In this document: positions 18,405-28,842 of the stretch, in pieces
Position numbering within the stretch: position 1 is the first letter of the stretch
How the letters are laid out: the number at the start of each line of letters is the position of its first letter
Notes under the pieces: generated by a model
Told to the model about the DNA's origin: nothing
The model's input: the letters and a program-made list of their open reading frames with translations, nothing else
The model's database searches: none
Made by a program: the position numbers and the translations under genes
Source of the DNA: Clostridiaceae bacterium
GTDB lineage: Bacteria > Bacillota > Clostridia > Oscillospirales > Acutalibacteraceae
NCBI GenBank assembly: GCA_016285645.1
Contig: JAEERC010000051.1
Coordinates: 56,568-120,567 of the forward strand
Length of the DNA stretch: 64,000 bases
Direction: 5' to 3'

Positions 18405-19927
18405 TTGCGCTCAGCACCTTTGTTTTTCCTGATAAGCAGGATTATAACCGCGGCGGTCAGGGCGATTGCCACAGCGGCGACGGCGCAGATCACTATAATG
18501 GTAACAACTGAAATGTGCGGATTTGCGATTTCGGTTTCCTCACCGTCGATTTCTCCGGTTTCCTCCGTGATATCCTCAACGGCGGGAAGCTCGGACGCGG
18601 GAAGAATATAGCCGGGGATTTGTTCGAGCTCGTCCTGGTTTATCCAGCCCTCTTTGTCCGTGCCGACAACTCTGCAGTAATACCACACTGCCTCTTCGGA
18701 ATAAAAATCGGCGAGCTTAGCGAGTACGTCGGTTTTTGAAACGGTGCACACCGTCTCGGGGTCTGAGGGGGCTTTGACAAGTTCGGCCGAATCGGAAACA
18801 ACGCTGCTGAATGTTGTGTCTTCGTTGTATTTGTCAGACCAGGTGCAGATGTCGTAATCGCTGTTGTTCAGCCAGACCTCTTTATTATTATATTCGGTAA
18901 GAATCCAGTCGGAAGAACCGTAATCGTTTTCGTAGTATACATAACCCTTGTACGGCAGTTTTGTATAGGCGGGTATAACAGCGTCCGTTATTGACGATTC
19001 GTCGTGGGAGGAGTAAACCGCGCAGTCCTTCTGCGTAAGCAGCATCTCGTCCACATACACAATGAATTCGGGTTTGTCGCCGTGATTGGTCCAAAACTCC
19101 ACATAGCCCTCAACGCCTTTATAGTTTACCAGCGCATAGCTGTTGACAGTGTCATAATAGCATTTAAAATTAAGTTCCGTGCCGACGGGTATCGCGTCGG
19201 AAATCTCTTTATACCCCGTGTGTTCTCCCGTTTCCTCATCGCTCGGTTCGGACGACAGGTCAAGAAGGTGAATATCGTTACCGATTACCTTGAGTTTTCC
19301 CGTCAGCGGGTTGCTTTCGTCAAGCACCCTGAGAAGGGTCATATCTAAGAAGGGGTGGTAGTGAATCCAGCCTTTTCCGCCGCTGTATTCGGCGTAATAG
19401 AAGGCTTCGGAATAGTTCCCCTCTTCGTTGTAATCCCTGTAGGTGAGTCTGATTTTTGTGCCGTCGGGGATTGTGCCGGTTTCCTCAAACAGCATAGAGG
19501 GACCCTTGTAGGTTTTTATGCCGCCCTTGTTTGTGACAATATAGGTTGACGGCACGGTGATTTTCTGAGCGTTTTCAAGCGGAAAGCTTTTTTCGGTGCT
19601 CGATATGTCGGAGAGAAGAACATATCCCCACTCATTGTTATAATTCAGTTCGCCGAAGCTTTTGCCCGCAAGACCTTCCTCATCCTTAAACAAATCCGAA
19701 TAATCAAAATCCGCTGAAATCAGAAGCTCTGTGCCGTAGGGTATCACCATGGTTTCCAGGGTGTCTTCACCTGAGGAAAAACTGCGGTAATAAAAAGTCG
19801 CTCCGTTCGGGTTTGTAACGATGCAGTTTATCTGCCGCATCATCGGCGGGCCGGCATCCGCGAACGCCGCCAGAGGAATACACAGGCATAAAACCGCCGC
19901 GAGCACAACTGAAATGAATCTTTTCAT
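18401..19927 (-). CDS. Surface-anchored multi-SH3b-like protein, C-terminal TM
   Basis: Signal peptide; repeated TYKGPS.../GW(I/V).. SH3-like blocks; C-terminal TM plus IRKNKG. Confidence 0.75.
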   Translation of the reverse strand: MKRFISVVLAAVLCLCIPLAAFADAGPPMMRQINCIVTNPNGATFYYRSFSSGEDTLETMVIPYGTELLISADFDYSDLFKDEEGLAGKSFGELNYNNEWGYVLLSDISSTEKSFPLENAQKITVPSTYIVTNKGGIKTYKGPSMLFEETGTIPDGTKIRLTYRDYNEEGNYSEAFYYAEYSGGKGWIHYHPFLDMTLLRVLDESNPLTGKLKVIGNDIHLLDLSSEPSDEETGEHTGYKEISDAIPVGTELNFKCYYDTVNSYALVNYKGVEGYVEFWTNHGDKPEFIVYVDEMLLTQKDCAVYSSHDESSITDAVIPAYTKLPYKGYVYYENDYGSSDWILTEYNNKEVWLNNSDYDICTWSDKYNEDTTFSSVVSDSAELVKAPSDPETVCTVSKTDVLAKLADFYSEEAVWYYCRVVGTDKEGWINQDELEQIPGYILPASELPAVEDITEETGEIDGEETEIANPHISVVTIIVICAVAAVAIALTAAVIILLIRKNKGAERK

Positions 19928-19966
19928 AACTGAATGTCCTTTCGTAAATCTGAACTGCCCGGATGA

Positions 19967-21532
19967 TTACTTCTTCTTTTTCCTGATAAGTATAATTACA
20001 ACTGCGGCGGTCAGGGCGATTACCACCGCTGAGACAGCGCAGATTGCGATGATTGAACGGGTGGAGACATCCGCTTTTTCAGCCGCCTCTTTCAAAGCGT
20101 CCCCGTCCTTGTCGCGCAAGGCGAGGGGGGCGTCTTCGCCTGTTTCCTCTTCGGTCTCTTCTTCTTCCTCAATTACGGGGGGAACATAACCCTCGATTTC
20201 CTCAAGCATACTTTCCTTTATCCAGCCCGCTTTGCTGCCGTCGATTGATTCGCAGTAGACATACTCGTCGCCCTCGAATCCCCAGGTGTACTGCACGAGC
20301 ACATCATCGGGAGTCAGGGTGCAGACAACGGTCGGATTATCGGGGTTTTCAATCATATCCGCCGAGGAGGATTTGATTTTATAATAAAAAGAATTTTCGC
20401 CGGATTTCCAGAATCTTGTTATATCGTTGTCTCTGTTGTCGCAGAGCCAGGCGTCTTTGCCGTTGTAATCAACGAGATACCAGTTTTCATAATCGTCATC
20501 GGGTGTGGAGTAGCCGTATGCCTTTACTGAAAGTTTGGTGTAGGAGGGAACGGTCTCGCCCGTGCCGCTTGAAAAGTTGCCGGGTTCGGAATATACGGTG
20601 CAGTCGGACTTCGTGATAAGTTCATCGGCGCCGTCCTTGAGATATACAACCGTTCTGAGATCCCCGGGCCATCTTTCGTTGAATTCAAGGTAGCCGGTCA
20701 CGCCTTTGTAGGTTACAAGGGCATAGCATTCAATAAGGTCGTAGTACTTGTCAAAGGTGAGTTCCGTGCCCGCGGGGATAACCTCGCCGACTTCCTTGTA
20801 TCCGACCCAGTCACCGTTTTCATCGGTTGTGTCTGAGTTTATGTCAATAAGGCGGATACCGCTGCCTGTAACTTTTATTTTACCGGAATATTCGCTCTTT
20901 TTGTCAACGAGTTTGATGAGAGAATATTCGCCGGGCTGGGGATAGTAATATATCCAGCCGCCCGTGCCCTTGTATTCGGTGTAATAAAGGCAGTTGGCGT
21001 AGTTTGTCTCTTCGCCGGTGCCGCTGCCGCCGTCATAATAAGTGAGCGTGATTTTCGCGCCGTCGGGGATTGTGCCCGCCTCTCCGAACAGCTTGGAGGG
21101 GCCTTTATACATGGTTATACCGTCTTTTTTGGTTACGATATAGTTTGAGGGGTTTACAACCTTCTTGGCTTCGCTCATCGAATAATCGCCTTCGGTTTTA
21201 GCCACATCGGAGAGCAGGATATAGCCGTCTTCGTCATCGTATTTAACACGGCCAATGCTCTTGCCCGTAAAATCGCCGATTTCATCGGAGTAATAGGAAT
21301 CGTCGTAAATCGCCTCGACCGACAGTTCGGTGCCGTAGGGAATAACGCTTCTGATGTATTCGGATTTTTCGAGCGCCTCGTCATAATGATAGTAATAGAA
21401 TACCGCGCCGTTCGGGTTGGTTACGGTGCATTTTATATGGCGCACCATGGGGCCTTCCATGTCGGCGAAAGCCGCGAAGGGTACGGCGAGGCAGATTACT
21501 GCCGCGAGCAGAACAGCGATGAGTTTTTTCAT
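19967..21532 (-). CDS. Surface-anchored multi-SH3b-like protein, paralogue
   Basis: MVRHIKCTVTNPNGAVFYYYHYD...VIPYGTEL parallels the 18401 gene; C-terminal TM plus IRKKKK. Confidence 0.75.
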   Translation of the reverse strand: MKKLIAVLLAAVICLAVPFAAFADMEGPMVRHIKCTVTNPNGAVFYYYHYDEALEKSEYIRSVIPYGTELSVEAIYDDSYYSDEIGDFTGKSIGRVKYDDEDGYILLSDVAKTEGDYSMSEAKKVVNPSNYIVTKKDGITMYKGPSKLFGEAGTIPDGAKITLTYYDGGSGTGEETNYANCLYYTEYKGTGGWIYYYPQPGEYSLIKLVDKKSEYSGKIKVTGSGIRLIDINSDTTDENGDWVGYKEVGEVIPAGTELTFDKYYDLIECYALVTYKGVTGYLEFNERWPGDLRTVVYLKDGADELITKSDCTVYSEPGNFSSGTGETVPSYTKLSVKAYGYSTPDDDYENWYLVDYNGKDAWLCDNRDNDITRFWKSGENSFYYKIKSSSADMIENPDNPTVVCTLTPDDVLVQYTWGFEGDEYVYCESIDGSKAGWIKESMLEEIEGYVPPVIEEEEETEEETGEDAPLALRDKDGDALKEAAEKADVSTRSIIAICAVSAVVIALTAAVVIILIRKKKK

Positions 21533-21565
21533 AACTTCATTTCCTTTCCTTATATATGATAACGG

Positions 21566-22267
21566 TTATCTGCCGTTTTCATTACTGCTGTCGGAGTTCT
21601 TTTTCTTTCTTATAAGCGCGATTGTGACGCCCGCGGTGAGGGCGACCGCGGCCGCGGCGGCAACGCACGCCGCCGTCATTTTGTTTGATGATTTTATTGA
21701 ATCTTTAACTTCGGTTTTTTCGCCTGCTGATTCTGTTGAAGTCTGAACCGCGGGGGATGTCTCCTCAAAAAAGGAGGTCGGTTCCGTAAGGGTTGTGTCC
21801 GTCGCGGTCACATCGGAGGTTGTTTCGGTTACGGTTTTTGTTTCGATGGGTTTCGCGGTTGTCGAGGGCTTCGCGGTGGTTGTTTCTTTGGTGTTATCGG
21901 TCGTTTCCTCTGTCGTCCCGTCCTCATCTGTTATTTCAGAAATGTCGGATAAACTGACATAACCCGCCTCACCGTTAAACTGAACTCCACCGACATCTGT
22001 TATGTAGTGTATTTCGCCGTCCTCATCCTTATATAACGGGGCCAAAGTATAACGATGTGTCATCAGGATTTCCGTGCCGTAAGGGAGAACCTTCGTTTCC
22101 GGTTCGCCTTCATTTGTAGCGCCAATATAATAGAATACCGCGCCATCCGGATTTGTGACAACACACAGGGTATCATGTCTTATGGGTGCCACAAGATCCG
22201 CGTAAACGGCTGCGGGAAAGCACAGCAATATTGCCGCGCACAGAATGAGCGATGATAACCTTTTCAT
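21566..22267 (-). CDS. Short surface-anchored SH3-like paralogue with Thr-rich stalk
   Basis: Signal peptide; IRHDTLCVVTNPDGAVFYYIG...VLPYGTEI; T/E-rich stalk; C-terminal TM plus IRKKKN. Confidence 0.75.
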   Translation of the reverse strand: MKRLSSLILCAAILLCFPAAVYADLVAPIRHDTLCVVTNPDGAVFYYIGATNEGEPETKVLPYGTEILMTHRYTLAPLYKDEDGEIHYITDVGGVQFNGEAGYVSLSDISEITDEDGTTEETTDNTKETTTAKPSTTAKPIETKTVTETTSDVTATDTTLTEPTSFFEETSPAVQTSTESAGEKTEVKDSIKSSNKMTAACVAAAAAVALTAGVTIALIRKKKNSDSSNENGR

Positions 22268-22304
22268 TGTTTTTATTCCTTTCAATTTTTTGTTCACACT
22301 TCAA

Positions 22305-22667
22305 TCAAAATACAAAACTGTTGAGAATCTGCCCCGCCGTAAACGAAAAGGCGTTGAGAACAAGCGAGAGCAGGAACGGGTTTATCTTTTTGTAATCAAG
22401 TACGGATTTATAAATGAATCCCTCGGCGGCAACAGCCGAAATCTCGAGCGCCGCGAGCGCGATGTAATAAACGGTTATGTCAAAGCGAAGGTTTATAATC
22501 ACAGCCGTTATGACCAGCACGGGATTGGTTACCGCCTGGGCGAGAACAACCACGGCGATATCGCGCTTTTTACGCACGCCGAGGATGAGGGCGAGCCCCG
22601 TTTCGAAAACGATTGTAAGCAACAGGGCGCGCGCCATATAGAACGGAATCAGGGCAATGTTAAACAT
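22305..22667 (-). CDS. Small polytopic membrane protein
   Basis: 120 aa hydrophobic ORF overlapping the upstream 22660-22830 ORF. Confidence 0.6.
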   Translation of the reverse strand: MFNIALIPFYMARALLLTIVFETGLALILGVRKKRDIAVVVLAQAVTNPVLVITAVIINLRFDITVYYIALAALEISAVAAEGFIYKSVLDYKKINPFLLSLVLNAFSFTAGQILNSFVF

Positions 22668-22830
22668 CCCGCGCTCCGCCGTCCTTTTCTGTTTTGTTCT
22701 TTTTTATCTCCTTTGCCGCCGCGACGGAGGTGATGATTATTATCAGCACCACGATTGCCGAAATGACGGCGATGGGGGCTGAAATATGGCGGAGAAAAAA
22801 CGAATCGATGATAAACTCAAAGCTGTTCAT
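22660..22830 (-). CDS. 56-aa single-pass membrane protein, not in ORF track
   Basis: Read directly: MNSFEFIIDSFFLRHISAPIAVISAIVVLIIIITSVAAAKEIKKNKTEKDGGARDV*; overlaps neighbouring ORFs at both ends. Confidence 0.6.
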   Translation of the reverse strand: MNSFEFIIDSFFLRHISAPIAVISAIVVLIIIITSVAAAKEIKKNKTEKDGGARDV

Positions 22831-23902
22831 TCTTTTTACCGTCCTTTCGCGTTATAATCAGAACTCCCGCGAGGCAGAGCACGGTGAGTATCGCGATGAC
22901 CGCGCAGTTCGCGAATGCTGTGGTGAATTTAAAGAAGAATATGGGCGCGGTGCCGAGGAACAGACCGGTTGTGGTAAAGCCGAAGGCGAGCCCGGGTGAT
23001 TTCTGCAAAACGGAGACTATGAGCGCCAGGGTTATGGACATTGTCATACTGAAGAACATTACGCCTATGAGCGACACGGCCATTATATTGTCGCCCGCAA
23101 ACAGGAAGGGCAGGGCGCACACCATACTGAACACGGCGGTTTTTCTGACCCCGAAAAGGTCGGCGAACACTCCGCCGAGCGCCTTGCCGCAGCCCATGGT
23201 TACATAGAGAAGCACGGTCTGAAATACCGTTTTTTTCCATGAGGTGGGTATGCCGTAGCCCATATACCCGCGCACTATTACTATGAGAGTCGCTGTCAGA
23301 ATGACGATTCCCGCGGGTATTTTCGGGTTGTTGTAGTTGAATTTTTCGCAGGGGTTTTCAAGTTTGTCGGCGTCTTTTCTGTAGTATTCGGCGAGCAGGG
23401 CAAAGGGAATTGCCGTGAGCACGAAAAGCGAAACAACCCAGGCGGGCAGGAAGGTGTCCGCAAGCAGTCTGCCCGTAATTACGCCGAAGGAGCCGCCCGA
23501 TACAAATATGGCGGAGTGCGAGAGGCGACCGTCCGAGCATCTCAGGGTGACCTCCGCGCCGTTTACGTGGGTGCAGACATTGCCGAGGCAGAGGATGACG
23601 AGCGCCGTGTATTTGCCGGGCAGTATTCCGAGCGCGAAATCCGCGCCCGCGAGAGCCATAAGAATAATTCCGATAACGGAGACGGGTATTTTCGGGAACC
23701 TGTCGCTTATTCTGCCGACTATGCCCTGGGGCACGAACGCCAGCGCGTCATAGACGAAGGGGGCAACCCAGAGCCATACGCTGTCGCCCGTAAGGCGGGT
23801 GAGGGAGAAAAAGCAGATAACCTCGGTGGCGAAATGGATGTAAAAATAGAGCCACGCCGCGCCGAGATTGCGGGTGATTGATTTACCGCTTCGCAAAGTC
23901 AA
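22817..23902 (-). CDS. MFS-type transporter
   Basis: Approximately 12-TM hydrophobic ORF with GRISDRFPKIPVSVIG loop. Confidence 0.75.
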   Translation of the reverse strand: MTLRSGKSITRNLGAAWLYFYIHFATEVICFFSLTRLTGDSVWLWVAPFVYDALAFVPQGIVGRISDRFPKIPVSVIGIILMALAGADFALGILPGKYTALVILCLGNVCTHVNGAEVTLRCSDGRLSHSAIFVSGGSFGVITGRLLADTFLPAWVVSLFVLTAIPFALLAEYYRKDADKLENPCEKFNYNNPKIPAGIVILTATLIVIVRGYMGYGIPTSWKKTVFQTVLLYVTMGCGKALGGVFADLFGVRKTAVFSMVCALPFLFAGDNIMAVSLIGVMFFSMTMSITLALIVSVLQKSPGLAFGFTTTGLFLGTAPIFFFKFTTAFANCAVIAILTVLCLAGVLIITRKDGKKNEQL

Positions 23903-24004
23903 TCCTCCTTTTTCGCGAGTATGTATGTATTATAGAACATAATCCCCTGCAATTCAATTAATAATTGAATAATATTATATTAAGAAATTGTTATGCGGAA
24001 AAGC

Positions 24005-24605
24005 GGGCGGATGATATCCGCCCCTACGGCACAATCCTTCGTTCGTCGTGGTCTCCTCCTTTGGGGGAGGTGGCACAGAGGAACGAAGTGACGATGTGAC
24101 GGAAGGAGTCTGCGCAAGTCTCCGTTTTGCCCGGAATACTCAACCGCGTTCCCTTGGCCCTCTCCGGGAACGGGGGCGAAGCGCCGAAGCGCGTCCGGCG
24201 GACGATAAAGCGAGGCGCTGAGGTGAGCAAACGGGAGAATTGCGAAGTGCTACAAGCGAGCAAGGCGACCTGTGTTTGCGAGGGGGCAGGTGGCGGCGAA
24301 GCCGACGGGTGTGGCGAAAAAACATTTGCGGCACGGAAAAATCCGTGCCCTACGTTAAAAATGTCATTGCGGGCAACACACACGAGCGCGCCCGGTGGGC
24401 GAAACAACGAGTGTTTGTCGGCGCAGCGGTCGGAAAGCGAGACGCCACAGCGGCGAGACTCCGGGCACCGCAAGAGGGCACTTGTGCACACACTGTCGTG
24501 GCAATCTCGGCAATGCCTGCTGGAAATATGAGATTCCCACGCCCTGCGGGCTCGGAATGACATGAAACTTCGTTTCATCCGGAACGCCGAACGGCGTTCC
24601 CTACG
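24005..24605. repeat. Composite non-coding region of hairpins and repeat-like elements
   Basis: Hairpins at 24005-24023, 24330-24349 and 24581-24600, each followed by CTACG; GGAGGTGGCAC...GACGGAAGGAGT repeat; TGTCATT inverted-end element. Confidence 0.6.
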
Positions 24606-24610
24606 CAAAA

Positions 24611-24630
24611 AACCGCTCCGAAGAGCGGTT
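24611..24630 (-). terminator. Terminator hairpin
   Basis: AACCGCTC CGAA GAGCGGTT with A tract on left. Confidence 0.7.
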
Positions 24631-24656
24631 TGATAATTATAAAATTGAAAGTGTTT

Positions 24657-25535
24657 TCACAGTGAACGGACGATTTCCTTCATCGCCGCCTTTCCCTCGT
24701 CGGAGAGGGGTAAAATCGGTTTTCTGCAGGGGCCCATATCTATTCCCATAAGCGTGAGTATTTCCTTTTCGCACTGAAAAACGCCGTATTTGCAGAGAAC
24801 CGAAATGATTTTGCACGCCTCGTTCTGGAGCGCCTGCGCCTTTCCGATATCGCCCACGCAAAAGGCGTCATAGAGAGCGACGAATTTGCTTCCCATAAAA
24901 TTGTAGGTGCTGCCGATCGCCCCGTCCGCGCCCATCGCGAGACCCGCGAGGCAAATTTCGTCGAAGCCGTTGAACACCGTTATACTGGGAATTTCGCGCT
25001 TGAAGCTGTTGAGGGCGAAAAGATCGGTCGAGGTGTGCTTCACACCCGCGAGGAGCGGTTCCTCACCGAACATTTCGGCACAGATTTCAGGGGTCAGACC
25101 GAAGCCGCTGCCCGTCGGAAAATTGTAAATAAACAGCGGCATTTCACTCTTTCGCGCGATTTCATAGTAATACTCCTTGATTGCGGAAACGGGATAACTG
25201 TAATAATACGGGGCTACGGCGGATATCGCGTCGTAGCCGAGCGATCGGGCGTAAAGCGCCATATTGACGCTGTCGTCCGTATTCGTTGAGCCGACATGGG
25301 CAATGAGTTTTACTCTGTCGCCCGTTATCTCCTTTACAAGGCGGAGTATTTCCTTGCGTTGGGCGGTGCTCATAAGCATCGCCTCGCCCGTGCTGCCGCA
25401 GACATAGAAGCCGTTCACGCCGGATTTTATGTTGAACTCAATAAGCTCTTTAAGCGATTGCGCGTTGAGCGAGTAATCGTCATAAAACGGGGTGAGCAGG
25501 GCGGTGAATATGCCCTTCATTCCGGTATTATTCAT
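24657..25535 (-). CDS. Dihydrodipicolinate synthase / N-acetylneuraminate lyase family aldolase
   Basis: [58 protein letters not shown]. Confidence 0.9.
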   Translation of the reverse strand: MNNTGMKGIFTALLTPFYDDYSLNAQSLKELIEFNIKSGVNGFYVCGSTGEAMLMSTAQRKEILRLVKEITGDRVKLIAHVGSTNTDDSVNMALYARSLGYDAISAVAPYYYSYPVSAIKEYYYEIARKSEMPLFIYNFPTGSGFGLTPEICAEMFGEEPLLAGVKHTSTDLFALNSFKREIPSITVFNGFDEICLAGLAMGADGAIGSTYNFMGSKFVALYDAFCVGDIGKAQALQNEACKIISVLCKYGVFQCEKEILTLMGIDMGPCRKPILPLSDEGKAAMKEIVRSL

Positions 25536-26781
25536 AGAGGGGATGGGCCGCGCAGAGCGCCTCAACGCCCGCTTTTATCTTCTCTTTGCTGTTCTCAAAA
25601 TCGTTTACGCAAAGGGCGATGTACTCGGCGACTTTGTCCATATCGTCGGTCGTGAAGCCCCTTGTTGTTACAGCCGCGGTGCCAAGACGCACGCCGCTTG
25701 TTGTGAAGGGCTTTTCGGGGTCGTTAGGAACGGCGTTTTTGTTTGCCGTGATGTTTACCTCGTCAAGACGGTGCTCGAGTTCCTTGCCCGTTACGCCCGT
25801 GCCCCTGAGGTCAACGAGCATAAGGTGGTTGTCCGTGCCGCCGGACACGAGGTTTATGCCCCTTGAAACAAGACCTTCGGCGAGAGCCGCGCAGTTGTCG
25901 ATTATCGCCTGCTGATATGCCTTGAATTCGGGTTTGAGCGCCTCGCCGAAGCAGACCGCCTTGGCGGCGATTACGTGCATGAGCGGACCGCCCTGATTGC
26001 CGGGGAATATCGCCTTGTTGACCGCCTTCGCGATATCCTCGTCGTTTGTGAGTATGAGACCGCCTCTCGGACCCCTGAGGGTTTTGTGAGTGGTGGTTGT
26101 GACTATATCGGCGCAGTTCATCGGCGAGGGGTGAAGCCCCGCGGCCACAAGACCCGCTATGTGGGCTATATCGACCATAAAATACGCGCCTACGGATTTT
26201 GCGGTTTTTGAAATGCGCTCAAAATCTATGATTCTCGGGTAAGCGGACGCGCCCGCGACGATGAGCTTCGGCTTAACTTCGTTGGCGATTCTGTCAAGCT
26301 CGTCATAGTCGATAACGCCGTTTTCGTTTACGCCATAGGGAACTATGTTGTAAAGCATGCCGCTGGCGTTTACGGGCGAGCCGTGGGAGAGGTGGCCGCC
26401 GTGGGCGAGGTTCATGCCCATAACCGTGTCGCCGGGCTTGATGAGCGCCGAATAGGCGGCGAGGTTCGCCTGCGAGCCGGAGTGCGCCTGAACATTGGCG
26501 AATTTCGCGCCGAAAAGTTCTTTCGCGCGCTCTATGGCGAGGTTTTCAACCACATCAACGCATTCGCAGCCGCCGTAATATCTTTTTCCGGGGTAACCCT
26601 CGGCGTATTTGTTGGTGAGCACGCTGCCCATAGCCGCCATAACGGCGGGGGAGACGATGTTTTCGGAGGCGATAAGCTCAATATTGCGTCTCTGCCTTTT
26701 GAGTTCCGCCTGCATTGCCGCGCCTACTTCGGGGTCCGATTTTTCTACAAATCCGATGGTGTCAAGGTAATCTGAGAACAT
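25528..26781 (-). CDS. glyA: Serine hydroxymethyltransferase
   Basis: [53 protein letters not shown]. Confidence 0.97.
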   Translation of the reverse strand: MFSDYLDTIGFVEKSDPEVGAAMQAELKRQRRNIELIASENIVSPAVMAAMGSVLTNKYAEGYPGKRYYGGCECVDVVENLAIERAKELFGAKFANVQAHSGSQANLAAYSALIKPGDTVMGMNLAHGGHLSHGSPVNASGMLYNIVPYGVNENGVIDYDELDRIANEVKPKLIVAGASAYPRIIDFERISKTAKSVGAYFMVDIAHIAGLVAAGLHPSPMNCADIVTTTTHKTLRGPRGGLILTNDEDIAKAVNKAIFPGNQGGPLMHVIAAKAVCFGEALKPEFKAYQQAIIDNCAALAEGLVSRGINLVSGGTDNHLMLVDLRGTGVTGKELEHRLDEVNITANKNAVPNDPEKPFTTSGVRLGTAAVTTRGFTTDDMDKVAEYIALCVNDFENSKEKIKAGVEALCAAHPLYE

Positions 26782-26923
26782 TTCAAAATCTCCTTAAAAA
26801 ACAATTTATCCAACTACAAATAATACCATACTTACGGCGCCCGTGTCAAACCGAAAATATGCACTTGTATTTTTTCCCGTTTTAATATATACTGTGTTTA
26901 TTACACAAACGGGAGTTGAAACA

Positions 26924-28828
26924 ATGGACCCTATTAAAGTTGACTTTTCAAAGGACCGCGGCGCCTCCAAAAAAGAGATTGTCATTCCGCCCGAAAAAGG
27001 CGGTCTTAAAATCGCTCTGAGCATAATCGGCGCGGTTATTGTGGCTTTTGTCGCCTTTTATGTGATGATGCCCGCTATCAACCCGAAATCATACGATTTC
27101 TATATCTATATCGGCATTGTCGCCGCCTCGTTCGTGGCTCTGCTCACGGTGTTCACGGGCGCGGGCAAACGCCCCGAATATATGCCCTATGTAAAGCGCA
27201 AATCCATTGTGCCCGGCATAATCATCGGTTTGCTCGTCGTTGTTGTGGCAATCGGCTGGGTTGTCTCGAGCGTGTTCTTCAATTCAGCGAAATACAGCAA
27301 CCTTATCTCAAACACAAGGTCGCTCTACACACAGGAAAAGCTTGACGCCAACAAGACCTTCAACGGTTCGGCGGGCATCAAGAAGGGCAGCCTTAAAGAT
27401 GAACTCAACGAGGAGACGGCGGAAAGCTTCTCGTCCATCCCCAAACTTGACGAGGACGCGGCTTCATCGCTCGCCACAAGAGCGCTTTCCGAACTCGCCT
27501 CACTGGATAAGGTATCGCAGTTCACGGTCTATCCGGAATACACGCAGATTAACTATAAAGAAAAGCCCGTAAGAATCGTTCCGCTCCAGTATTCTAACAT
27601 AATCAAGTGGATAACCAACACGGGCGAAGGCCTTCCCGGCTATATCATAGTCGATATGGCGGATGAGAGCACCTCTTTTGTTGAATGCACCGAGGCGATG
27701 GGCGGCTATGTAAAATATTCACCCGCGGAGCACTTCAACGAGCTGCTTGCCCGTCACCTGAGATTCAAATATCCCACCTACATGTTCGGCGATTCCACAT
27801 TTGAAATAGACGACAACGGCAAGCCCTACTGGGTAACTCCCGTAATTGACAAAACAATCGGTCTCTTCGGCGGCACGGATGTTAAAGCCATCATTCTCTG
27901 CGAGGCGGACGGCACCTGCCACGAGTACTCCATAAAGGAAATCATTGACGGCACAAGTGCCGACGGCACGGATATCATGTGGCTCGACAGAATCTACGAT
28001 TCCGACCTGCTTGTGGAGCAGTACAACTACTTCGGCAAATACAACAGCGGTTTCTGGAACTCGCTGCTCGGTCAGAAGAATGTTTATGTTTCGACCACCG
28101 GCTACAACTATGTTGCCAAGGACGACGACGTATATATGTACACCGGCGTAACATCCATAACCAGCGACGATTCCATCACCGGTTTCATCCTTATAAATCA
28201 GAGAACCAAGGAAGCCATCTATTACGGCGTGCCCGGCGGCACTGAGGCGTCCGCGCAGGAGGCGGCGGAAGGCAGAGTCAAGGAAAAGGGCTACACCGCG
28301 ACCTTCCCGCTTCTTCTCAACATCGGCGGCGAGCCGACATACTTCCTCTCGCTCAAGGACGCTTCAAGCATTGTTCAGCAGTACGCGCTCATCAATGTTC
28401 GCCAGTACAACAAAATCGGCGCAACGGGCGACGACCTCGCATCCTGCCTCAAGGATTATATTGAGGATCTCGACAAAAACGGCGTAAAGAACAACATCGA
28501 CGCCGAGGATGTGGCTGAGCAGATTGAGGGCGGCTCAAAAGAGACACCCGAAACCCCGGAAACCCCCGACACTCCCGAAACTCCCGACAAACCCGTGACA
28601 CCCGCCGACGGAGCGATAACCGGCAAGGTCGCCGAAATCCGCGAAGCGGTCATAAACGGCAACACGGTCTATTACATAAAACTCACATCGGGCGGAACAT
28701 ACTACTCAATATCCGCCTCCGACAGCGAGCAGGCGATAATCCTCTCGCAGGGCGACACCGTTGCGATTACCGTATCGGGCAGCGCCTCGGGAGCGATAGT
28801 AAAAGCGGACAGCGTTGAAATTCAGTAA
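26924..28828 (+). CDS. Membrane protein of unknown function with ETPETPDTPETP linker
   Basis: Three N-terminal TM segments, long soluble region, Pro-rich linker, small C-terminal domain; ATG 26924 after GGGAG. Confidence 0.7.
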   Translation: MDPIKVDFSKDRGASKKEIVIPPEKGGLKIALSIIGAVIVAFVAFYVMMPAINPKSYDFYIYIGIVAASFVALLTVFTGAGKRPEYMPYVKRKSIVPGIIIGLLVVVVAIGWVVSSVFFNSAKYSNLISNTRSLYTQEKLDANKTFNGSAGIKKGSLKDELNEETAESFSSIPKLDEDAASSLATRALSELASLDKVSQFTVYPEYTQINYKEKPVRIVPLQYSNIIKWITNTGEGLPGYIIVDMADESTSFVECTEAMGGYVKYSPAEHFNELLARHLRFKYPTYMFGDSTFEIDDNGKPYWVTPVIDKTIGLFGGTDVKAIILCEADGTCHEYSIKEIIDGTSADGTDIMWLDRIYDSDLLVEQYNYFGKYNSGFWNSLLGQKNVYVSTTGYNYVAKDDDVYMYTGVTSITSDDSITGFILINQRTKEAIYYGVPGGTEASAQEAAEGRVKEKGYTATFPLLLNIGGEPTYFLSLKDASSIVQQYALINVRQYNKIGATGDDLASCLKDYIEDLDKNGVKNNIDAEDVAEQIEGGSKETPETPETPDTPETPDKPVTPADGAITGKVAEIREAVINGNTVYYIKLTSGGTYYSISASDSEQAIILSQGDTVAITVSGSASGAIVKADSVEIQ

Positions 28829-28842
28829 GCAATAAAGCATAT

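Noticed and set aside
24024-24608. ORFs at 24024-24608(-), 24127-24531(+), 24140-24334(-) and 24240-24560(+)
   Set aside because: Low-complexity Arg/Ser/Pro/Ala-rich translations over repeats and hairpins, in conflicting frames, without credible RBS. Treated as non-coding.
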